Shown piece by piece: positions 8,701 to 16,100 of a stretch of DNA of 64,000 nucleotides. The position numbers and the translations under genes were made by a program. Source of the stretch: Roseibacillus ishigakijimensis (GTDB lineage: Bacteria > Verrucomicrobiota > Verrucomicrobiia > Verrucomicrobiales > Akkermansiaceae). Every line of letters begins with the position of its first letter. Within the stretch, counting starts at the first letter, position 1. Below the pieces are notes generated by a model. It did no database searches and was not told where the DNA came from. It saw only the letters and a list, made by a program, of their open reading frames with translations. The stretch spans positions 1 to 64,000 of the forward strand of contig NZ_JAENIO010000019.1 in assembly GCF_016595415.1 (NCBI RefSeq), in the 5' to 3' direction.

Positions 8701-10487
8701 TTGGTGTGCACATTGAAAGTCACTCCCGTAAAATCAAAAGTGGAGTTCGAGCCGTAGAAGTCGAAGAGCACCGGCACCGGCAGCAGCCCGGAGTCCTTGT
8801 CCAGCTCATCCAGATCGTAGCTCCCCGGCGTCATCTTGACCGTGACATTGTCCTTGCCCAGCTGCGCGATGAGATCGAGCACGGTGCTCACCTCGATCAG
8901 TCCCCCTTCATCCGTCAGCTCGATTTGGTCCAGCACCGCAGCCTCTTGACTGTTGTTAAAGGCAACATCGGCTGCATCGAGGGTGAGCTTCACCTCACCA
9001 TTGGCCGCCACCGCCAAGCCGGGCAGGGTCACCGCGGCAAAGGTCGACCATCCCCCGGTGGGCGGAAAAAAGACCTTCCCCACCTCCACCGAGTCCACCC
9101 ACAAGCTGGCGCGCGTCGTCGCCGCCCCTCCATTGGCATAGGTCACCGTCAAGGTATTCCCCTCCGGTAGGCTTTGAAAGGTCACGTAATCGCCCCCGGT
9201 CTCAAAGCCATTGAGCGCGGAATCTCCGAAAGCCGCACTCTCGGAGACCAGGCTGAGCCCGGAGTAGCTCGCCGCCTCGGCCTGCCAGGCGCTGGCCGCG
9301 GGCTCGCCGGGAATGACCTGAAAACCATTGAGCTTGTCGCTGCACTCGATGGACAAGCGCCCCGCGATATCAGCGGTGACGTCGAAGACCTCGTAGTTCA
9401 CTCCTTGGCTCAAAAAATCCGGGTCCCCGGAGTTGCTCACCGATTTGCTCACTCCATTGACAGTGATGGCGGACCCCTGCCCCGACTTGTCCCCCGCCGC
9501 GTAGACGTAGACGGTGTAATTGCGGTTCGGCTCCAGCGCACTCACCGCCGCCGTGATATTGCCATAAAAATAGTCGCTCAGCAGATGGTTGGTCTTACCC
9601 ACATCCTCAAAGCCCCCACCCCCGGAGAGAGTCACCTTCACCGGCGTCACCGTAGTGCCATCGGAGGCCAAGAGATTACGCTCCGTGCGCTTTCCCGTCG
9701 TGAAGTCATTGTTCCAAAAGTCATTTCCCGGCTCGGAGTAGGCCCCCTGCCCGCTGTAGGGCGTGCCCGTGCTGTTGCTGCCATCTCCCGCCGTGCCCAC
9801 GGTATTGCCGCCCAGATCGACGTTGATCACCGATCCGGCCACCGGCTCCACCCGCGCCAGCTCCACGATCTGCAAGCCATTGCAAGCGGCATAGCGACTG
9901 CCTTGGCGAGCGACCAGTCCCGTCACCTCGCCATTGCCATCCGCCGTCACCGGGAGGACCACGTAGTTCCCATTCTCCGCGATCGTGCCATCGAGAAGCC
10001 CACTGGTGTCCACCGTGCGCCCGTCCAGGGTCACCGTCGCTTTCTGGCCCAGCTGATCACCCTGGCAGTAAAAGTAGACCAAGTAATCGCCCCCCGGAGT
10101 GAGACCCGCCAAATCAACGGTCGTATCGGCATCGCGACTATAAGCATAGTCACCCATCAACTCGCTATGGGATTGCCCGGCGGGGACATTGCCGCCGAGG
10201 GCATTGTGACGACTGCCCGTGGACAGGGTCACTTCGACCCCAGTCACCGTCACCCCATCGGAGGCCACCAGATTGGTCATCCCGGCAGCCGAGCTATTCC
10301 AATAATCATGACCCGGATCCTGATAAGCCCCTTGCCCCGAAAACGTGCTTCCCGTAGCGGGCTCGATATCGAGATTAACCACCAGCCCTTGCACCGAGGT
10401 CGCCAGGGCGAGAAGCCCAACAGAAGTGGTCAGCGGAAAGCGCGCCCCTTTCCGGCGACGCAGGTAATGACTTGGTAAATGACTCAT
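5793..10487 (-). CDS. Giant secreted beta-helix / discoidin / LamG protein
   Basis: 1564 residues. Signal peptide within 1-35, with an Arg-rich n-region (YLRRRKGARF). Two homologous ~180-residue units (about 34-212 and 217-395) share SGQGAY, HDYWN/NDFWN and LLASDG-type motifs. A CBM6/35-like domain follows (399-525, starting WQAEAASYSG). A right-handed beta-helix region spans about 527-950 (short N/G-rich turns, HNNHLFGL, DNHLLNCFIE). Two F5/8 type C (discoidin) domains lie at about 956-1083 and 1086-1212, each with TLDGD and EWIQYDL or QWIQYDF. A LamG/concanavalin-like domain is at 1219-1400 (CWTLDEGAGS). The C-terminal region has the DPDGDAFDNLLEYALGSDP element and ends FFRLQV. This is an extracellular carbohydrate-binding, possibly polysaccharide-active protein; no catalytic residues can be assigned with confidence. 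It is divergently oriented to the pectin-degrading trio 1.6 kb away, so a role in the same process is plausible. Confidence 0.85.
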   Translation of the reverse strand: MSHLPSHYLRRRKGARFPLTTSVGLLALATSVQGLVVNLDIEPATGSTFSGQGAYQDPGHDYWNSSAAGMTNLVASDGVTVTGVEVTLSTGSRHNALGGNVPAGQSHSELMGDYAYSRDADTTVDLAGLTPGGDYLVYFYCQGDQLGQKATVTLDGRTVDTSGLLDGTIAENGNYVVLPVTADGNGEVTGLVARQGSRYAACNGLQIVELARVEPVAGSVINVDLGGNTVGTAGDGSNSTGTPYSGQGAYSEPGNDFWNNDFTTGKRTERNLLASDGTTVTPVKVTLSGGGGFEDVGKTNHLLSDYFYGNITAAVSALEPNRNYTVYVYAAGDKSGQGSAITVNGVSKSVSNSGDPDFLSQGVNYEVFDVTADIAGRLSIECSDKLNGFQVIPGEPAASAWQAEAASYSGLSLVSESAAFGDSALNGFETGGDYVTFQSLPEGNTLTVTYANGGAATTRASLWVDSVEVGKVFFPPTGGWSTFAAVTLPGLAVAANGEVKLTLDAADVAFNNSQEAAVLDQIELTDEGGLIEVSTVLDLIAQLGKDNVTVKMTPGSYDLDELDKDSGLLPVPVLFDFYGSNSTFDFTGVTFNVHTNLYNEWGSSEVRVIEINGHNNHLFGLTQKDIGDEPINSTGVLNLAVVGDGNKVEEISIYTRSSTPYGYGDLFGKGSGAVIGHNKHAALLVNGADNHLLNCFIEMATYGHGIFMQGAIGTLVEGCFVRGETSNTDVVLAEEGTGSQADQVDFMTVWGWRVPPGYGFSLQEDGIRCYNNGANGLNTANTTVRNCTVEYMRSGVTIGFSDGENEVFGCTTIGVEGPYWPGNGDSVLHCQADSPFAPIVNNPYQHDRDQVYSVTVLDETEVYGNDYLSFIMGSGHDVTLWNSSLQPRSALQAIHLGGPKIGMRYDPASPPQFSLSNSQLTNWTDMPVVLDAAASGCTVSSYGAVSNNGSGNTVSSLSAATITASSNSGSVGNTLDGDAATSWSATGIGEWIQYDLGTTRNLSKVAIQWGNGTTRNYHFELQTAASASGPWEVVFAGNSRGTVVGEEYVFPTRNARFVRVVGQGNTSDNAIEIVDLDIDLKDRFAMVKAKSEAGAGFIAQNTLDGDYSTRWAAEGVGQWIQYDFLESRLLESVSLAWHAGDSRSYSFEIGVSDHPMGPWTTVYSGASSGSSTALEEYAFEPAVGRFVRVTGLGNSQDDWNNVTEIFLESDQLLESTTLPDPIACWTLDEGAGSTVGDVSGNGHHASQSNASWSTGVDGGSALSFNGTDSTVTLPASAFGSLGNEVTVAFWAYGGVTQPVNNVVFNAEDSAGNRILNIHLPWSNGQVYWDAGHNNGYDRINKTASGSEIAGTWNHWVFTKDAVAGTMQIFLNGTLWHSGTGKTRSLAGTTVATLGSAISGLSYDGLLDNVVLYDSALTLAQVAALYDHSAHCYQSWVQSVSLAGADSAWTADPDGDAFDNLLEYALGSDPLVNSLDLAPHFRFLRDEDCFHFTYRRRRDAEARGLSYLVVGTENPAEQQSWTADGLIEIGAEPLDDDFELVTVEAGRSGKGFFRLQVTLDTHAVR

Positions 10488-10526
10488 AGATACTCTTAGG
10501 GATTTCTCCGTGTTTACCTGAGAATC

Positions 10527-10536
10527 CCTCGCGAGG
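10527..10536. promoter_or_regulatory. 10-bp palindrome upstream of the giant secreted protein
   Basis: CCTCGCGAGG is a perfect palindrome 40 nt upstream of the start codon of the minus-strand beta-helix gene. A TTGACT hexamer on the minus strand lies just beyond it (10540-10545), but no good -10 element follows. It could be an operator; one 10-bp palindrome in GC-rich DNA is weak evidence. Confidence 0.2.
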
Positions 10537-10775
10537 TTGAGTCAAAAGGAGCAGGCATTTGCACACCCTGTTGCGCATTTCCTAGTCCCCTTGCCCTAGC
10601 GTATTACTGTCGGCAGGGCCTTCGTCCACTCGGAAAGATCGCCAATCATTCCCTGGAGCTAATCGGCGGAGCGGGCCGCCCAGCCCTACCCACTGCTTTC
10701 CTGCCCTTCCTCCTCATAGGTCATGCAAGGATCTGGACTTGGGGGAAAAACGGCGTCATTCTTGCTCTCGTCACA

Positions 10776-12029
10776 ATGCCTAAACAGGATAAGAACATTC
10801 GTCGGGCCGCCGTTTCCATTCTCCGCGCTTGGTCCAAGGGTCACGATTACGCGGACAGTCTCATCGACAAACACGCCCGCAAAAATCACCTCTCGCCCTC
10901 CGACCGAGGTCTGCTTAATGCCATCATTCTCGCGGTCTTGCGCAACCGGCGTTTGCTGGACTTCTACATCGCCCGCCTCCGCCACGGCAAGCTGGACCAC
11001 GAAACCCGCGACATCCTGCGGGTGGGCCTGGCTCAGCTTCTCCTGCTCGGCATCCCGGCCCATGCGGCGGTCAATGAAACCGTGAACTGCGGGCGCGCTC
11101 CCGTGCGCGGTCTCATCAATGCCGTGCTGCGCAAGTCCATTGACAAAAAGAAGAGCTTGCTCACCCACGCCGCCGAGTTGCCGCCCGCCGAGCTCTATTC
11201 CCATCCCGATTGGCTGGCCAAGCGCTGGCGCGGTCAGTTCGGCAAGGAAGAGTCCACCCTCCTGATGCAGTGGAACAACGAGCCCGCCGAAACCACTCTG
11301 CGCCTCAACTCCCTGCGTCCGGAGTCGGCCGATCTGGTCGGCGATGCCCGTCTCACCCCCCTCGCGGAGGTTCCGGGATTTTATCTCCTCGACGGCCCCG
11401 TGCCCCGGGAATGGACGGAAGCGGGGCTGGTCTATATGCAAGACCCCGCTACGAGACATTCCGTCGAACTGCTCAATCCGCAGCCAGGCGAATGCGTGCT
11501 CGATGCCTGTGCCGCCCCAGGCGGAAAGGCCGCCCTGATAGCTGCGGCCATGAAGAATGAAGGCGAACTGCTCTGCACCGACTCCAATGAACTGCGCCTG
11601 CCCCGGCTGGAAGAAAATCTCAGCAATCTCGGAGTGACGATTGCCAAGACGCAGGTCTTTGACTGGACCCAGGAACCTCCAGCTGAGTGGCAGCAAAAGT
11701 TCGACGCCATTTTGCTCGATGTCCCGTGCTCGAATACCGGTGTCTTGCGACGCCGCGTCGACGCCCGCTGGCGTCTGACCCCGGAACAGATCGAGGCCCT
11801 CACCCAGGTGCAAGAAGCGATTCTGGTCAACGCCTTGCAGTGCCTCAAGCCGACGGGCCGCATTGTCTATTCCACTTGTTCGGTGGAAAGTGATGAAAAC
11901 GAAAATCTCGTCGAGCCTTGGGCCAAAGGGCGCAACCTCACAGTGGTGGAAACCCGCCAGTCCTTGCCCCAGCGGGACGAGCAGGACGGAGCCTTTGCCG
12001 CCCTCCTCCGCTATCGGGAAGGACTGTGA
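10776..12029 (+). CDS. rsmB: 16S rRNA (cytosine-C5)-methyltransferase RsmB
   Basis: 417 residues, close to the usual RsmB length. It methylates a cytosine of 16S rRNA (C967 in E. coli) using S-adenosylmethionine. Residues 1-130 form the NusB-like RNA-binding domain (AVNETVNCGRAPVRGLINAVLR). The methyltransferase domain carries the SAM motif VLDACAAPGGK, motif IV with Cys318 (DVPCSNTG) and motif VI with the nucleophile Cys368 (IVYSTCSVE), so both family cysteines are present. The first ATG is used. It is the first gene of a plus-strand run; the next gene, a GH43 enzyme, begins 51 nt later but is functionally unrelated. Confidence 0.93.
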   Translation: MPKQDKNIRRAAVSILRAWSKGHDYADSLIDKHARKNHLSPSDRGLLNAIILAVLRNRRLLDFYIARLRHGKLDHETRDILRVGLAQLLLLGIPAHAAVNETVNCGRAPVRGLINAVLRKSIDKKKSLLTHAAELPPAELYSHPDWLAKRWRGQFGKEESTLLMQWNNEPAETTLRLNSLRPESADLVGDARLTPLAEVPGFYLLDGPVPREWTEAGLVYMQDPATRHSVELLNPQPGECVLDACAAPGGKAALIAAAMKNEGELLCTDSNELRLPRLEENLSNLGVTIAKTQVFDWTQEPPAEWQQKFDAILLDVPCSNTGVLRRRVDARWRLTPEQIEALTQVQEAILVNALQCLKPTGRIVYSTCSVESDENENLVEPWAKGRNLTVVETRQSLPQRDEQDGAFAALLRYREGL

Positions 12030-12049
12030 CTCCCCCATTTGGGTTGTAG

Positions 12050-12063
12050 CTTTTCTAGAAAAG
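12050..12063. promoter_or_regulatory. 14-bp perfect palindrome in front of the GH43 gene
   Basis: CTTTTCTAGAAAAG is a perfect palindrome between the rsmB stop and the GH43 start, ending 17 nt before the ATG. Its size and symmetry suit a dimeric repressor site, or a small AT-rich hairpin near the ribosome binding region. No regulator gene is linked to it in the window, so the operator reading is inference. Confidence 0.35.
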
Positions 12064-12080
12064 AAGCCGTATTTCCCTTC

Positions 12081-13055
12081 ATGCGAGGTCTTATTCTCTT
12101 CCTACTTTTCACCCCTTGGCTGGGAGGGCAAGAAGCAGACCCCTCGCAACGCTTTCGCCACCAACGGCATCTTCACGTTCACGATCCGTCTACCATTCTG
12201 GTCCAAAATGGCGTGGCCCGTTTTGTCAGCACGGGACACGGCGTTTCCGTGATGCGCGAACAAGAGGATGGTGCTTGGGAACGGGAAGGCCGGATCTTTG
12301 CGGAAGAGAATTTACCCGCCTGGCACAAGGAGCTCGTGCCCGCCAACCGGGGTCACCTCTGGGCTCCCGACTGGATTCAACTCAGCGACCGCTACCTGCT
12401 CTACTACTCGGTCTCGAGCTTCGGCAAGCAAACCTCGGCCATCGGGCTTGCCATCGGAAAAACCCTGGATCCGCAATCGCCCGATTGGCACTGGGAGGAT
12501 GCGGGAGTGGTGATCAGCTCCAACGAGGACTCGCCCTACAATGCCATTGATCCCGCGATTTTTCGAGATGACGACGGCTCGCTCTGGATGTCCTTCGGCT
12601 CCTTCTGGAACGGTCTGTATCTCATCGCTCTCGATGCGAAGACCGGTCACCGACTCGCGCCCGAGGTCCCGGCCGAACGTCTGGCCACCGCACGAGAAAT
12701 CGAAGCGCCCTTTCTCCACAAACGCGGAGAGTTCTACTATCTTTTCCTGAACTGGGGTTTGTGCTGTCGCGGTCTGGAAAGCACCTACACCATCCGGGTC
12801 GGTCGCGCCCGTTCCGTAAAAGGGCCGTTCGTGGATCGAGAAGGAATCGACCTCCGCGAAGGAGGAGGCACGCTGGTTTTGGGCAACGCCGCCCATCGCA
12901 TCGGACCGGGCCATGCGTCGGTGGTCGAGCGCGAAGGACAGGAATTTCTCCTGCATCACTTCTACGACGCAAGAGCACGGGGCCAATCGCGCGCCCATCT
13001 CGCTCCCCTTATCTGGGAAGACGACTGGCCCCTCATCAAAGAGAGCCCAGAGTAG
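12081..13055 (+). CDS. GH43-family glycosidase, arabinan endo-1,5-alpha-L-arabinanase-like
   Basis: 324 residues from the chosen ATG, which opens a clean signal peptide (MRGLILFLLFTPWLGGQ); an in-frame ATG 42 nt upstream would add a 14-residue hydrophilic extension and is less likely. The five-bladed propeller fold of GH43 is supported by HDPSTI with catalytic-base Asp35, HLWAPDW, NAIDPAIF with Asp157, EIEAPFL with catalytic-acid Glu208, and GPGHASV near the end. These match secreted arabinanases that cut the alpha-1,5-arabinan side chains of pectin. It precedes a pectate lyase (77 nt) and, after that, a rhamnogalacturonan acetylesterase, so all three pectin-attacking activities are grouped. 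Exact substrate (arabinan versus another arabinose-containing glycan) is inferred. Confidence 0.88.
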   Translation: MRGLILFLLFTPWLGGQEADPSQRFRHQRHLHVHDPSTILVQNGVARFVSTGHGVSVMREQEDGAWEREGRIFAEENLPAWHKELVPANRGHLWAPDWIQLSDRYLLYYSVSSFGKQTSAIGLAIGKTLDPQSPDWHWEDAGVVISSNEDSPYNAIDPAIFRDDDGSLWMSFGSFWNGLYLIALDAKTGHRLAPEVPAERLATAREIEAPFLHKRGEFYYLFLNWGLCCRGLESTYTIRVGRARSVKGPFVDREGIDLREGGGTLVLGNAAHRIGPGHASVVEREGQEFLLHHFYDARARGQSRAHLAPLIWEDDWPLIKESPE

Positions 13056-13132
13056 TTTTTCCCGGGAGGCCAATTCTACCCGAAAGGGTTACCAAGCGGA
13101 CGGGTCCTTCTCCGTTACAATAGGTAGTGCCC

Positions 13133-16100
13133 ATGATCCGTCCCTCTTCGTTTCTTGCCCTTCCTTTTCTCGTCCTTCCCCTCTCCGCGCAAATCCCCGC
13201 CTTTCCTGGCGCAGAAGGCTTTGGAGCCCATGCCAATGGTGGCCGCGGCGGGGATGTCTACCATGTCACCAATCTCAACAACTCGGGACCGGGCTCGTTA
13301 AAGGAAGGGGTCGACACCGCCCCTTCTGCCGGCCGCACCATCGTTTTCGACGTCAGCGGCTACATCAACATTCGCAACGGGCGGCTCCGCATTGTGCAGG
13401 ACAACATCACCATCGCGGGACAGACCGCCCCGGGTGATGGCATCGGTCTCTACGACGGCACCCTCCGGGTAACCGGAAATAATGTCATCATTCGCAATCT
13501 CCGCCTGCGTCACGGCAAAGGAGGCGCCGGTGGCGATTGCCTCAATCTCGACGCCTCGGCGGAAAATTCCATCATCGATCACGTCTCCATGCAGTTCAGC
13601 ACGGATGAAAACATTTCCTTCTTCAACAGCGCTTTGGACAAGTTCACGATGCAGAACTCGCTCAGCGCCTGGGGCCTGGAAAGCCACAATGCGGGCGGCC
13701 TCTGGGACCTCGACCGCGGCTCCTGCCTCACCTCGCTCTGGGCCCACCACCACACCCGCAATCCCAAGGCTCGTCCCTACGGACTGATGGAATGGGTCAA
13801 CAACGTCACCTTCGACTGGGGAATCGGCATGATCATGGGGGACTCGCAAACCCCCGCCCCTTGGAAAGCCAACGTCATCGGCTCCTATTTCCTCTCCCCT
13901 CCCGGCTACACCGATAGCATCGCCTTGGAGAAGGCGACTGTGGATCGCCATGGCAATCCCAACTTCTCTCTCTACCTCGCCGATTGTCTTCATGATTCCG
14001 ATGGCGATGGGCAACTGAACGGCACCGACAAGGGCTATGCCATTGTGCGGGGAAGCGAGTATCAAAGCGGTGACCCGGCGGGAGCGAACCGCTATGTCAA
14101 ATCTGCCACGCCATTCCCGGGCGCAAGTGGCAATATTGCCATCACCGTCGACGACCCTCTCACCGCTTACAAAAAAGTTCTTTCCCAAGCTGGTGCCGTC
14201 CGCATGGATGCCAACTACGCGGGCCCCTTGCGGGATGAAGTCGACACCCTTCTCTTTGAAAATCTGACCAACCAGGTTCACAGTCGCATCTCACGGGAGT
14301 CCGACCTCCCGGTGAGCAACAACGGCATGGGCACGCTCAGTTCCAGCCCGCCTCCCCTCAATACCGATCGTGATGGCATGCCCAACTTTTGGGAACAAGC
14401 CCTCGGCTACGATGCCGCCCTTGCCGATCACAACACACCAATTACCGATCCGGCCAATAGCTTTTTCCCGGCCGGAACCCCTGCTGGCTACACCCGTCTG
14501 GAGGAGTATCTTCATTTCCTCTCGCTGCCTCATGCGGTCATCGCAAAGAACACCGCCGAGCAAGCCAGCACCCTGCAGGTCGACCTGCGGCGTTACACCA
14601 GCGGTTTTTCGGAAAGCCCCGAATTCACCATCGCCGGAGTCAACGGCGGCACGATCAGCCAGCGAGCGGCCGATGGCACCACACCCGCCCCATCCGGCCC
14701 GATTGTCGCCTTCACTCCCGAGGTGGACTTTACCGGTCGCGCGGGCTTTGAGTTCACTGTGACCGATGCCGATGGCAGCACTTGGACGCAGAGCTTTGCC
14801 CTCCTCGTCACTTCCACCTCCCTCCCCCGTCAATTGCGCTGGGAAGGCGGGCAGTCCAGCACTTGGAACGAAAGTGACTTGAACTGGCGGAAGACCGACG
14901 AAGAAATCACCTCTTTCGAAAATGGCGACAACACCCTTTTCGACGACCGTTCCCAGCAAACAGACCTCACCCTGGCCGACAACCTCCTGCCCAGTTCAGT
15001 GACCCTGACCGGGAGCAAGGACTTCCGTTTTAGCGGACCTGGTCAATTGGCAGTAGCCGAAACGTTCACCAAAGCTTCCGAATCGACCCTCACCCTCGAT
15101 ACCCTGCTCACGACCGGGCTAGGCACCATCCTCAACGGTGGCGAAGTGATTCTCAACGACGGAGGCAACATCCAGGGCGGTTCCCTTTTTTTCAACGGCG
15201 ACAGCACTCTCACCGACAATAGCTCCAGCTACTTCACCCTCAGTCCCAATCTGGTAGTGGAGGAAGGGGCGATTGGTCGCATCAACTTCTCGGATCGTTG
15301 CGATTTCGAGGGTTCTCTCTCCGGGGGAGGAACTTTTGAAATCTTCTCGCCCTCAGCCTCGGGAACGGAGGGCCGGGTCTACTTCGAAGGCTCCGCCTCG
15401 GGGGCGACGGGCCAAGTCCTCCTCTCCGGAGGAGGATACGGGCGAATCGCCCTCGTCACCAATGGAGGCTCCTTCACGGGCTTTCCCAATGCCGCCGTCC
15501 ACCTCGATGGCATCTCCCTATTCACCCGCAATAATTCGAGTGGCAACAGCTACGGCCTGGGTTCCCTCAGCGGCACCGCCGATTCCCGACTCGTGGGCTC
15601 CTACTACGCGGGTCCCGCCACCTGGAATGTGGGCAGCCTCGGTCTCGACAGCGAGTTCGCAGGGGTCATCAGCAATGGCACCGGTGGGCAGGCCAACGGG
15701 CTCAACAAGTATGGTTCCGGAGTCCTCACTCTTTCGGGAGAAAACACCTACACCGGCACAACCGCCGTGCATGAGGGAGAGCTCCGGGTCACCGGCTCCT
15801 TGGGAGAAAGTGACCATTACGTCGGCAGCGGAGCCCGTTTGAGCGGCTCGGGCCCCGTCGCCCGCCTCCTCACCGCCCAAGATGGCTCCATCCTCGCCCC
15901 CGGCGATCAGGCCCGGGAAGCCGGCACTCTGATTGCGAGCAATGGCTTCGAACTGAAAGCCGCCACCTTGGAATTCGATCTTTCCGCTGATCCGGCCACG
16001 GGCAACGACCAAATCATCAATGAGAGCGGCACGTTGACAATTCGCAGCCCGGGAGGAAATGTGGGCGCTCATTTCGACTTTCATCTCCTTGACGGACAAC

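Noticed and set aside
7026-9170. Long plus-strand frame of 714 codons inside the giant minus-strand gene
   Set aside because: It is rich in Arg, His and Pro, lacks any domain, and lies wholly antisense to a gene with clear beta-helix and discoidin domains. GC-rich codon bias creates such shadows throughout the window.
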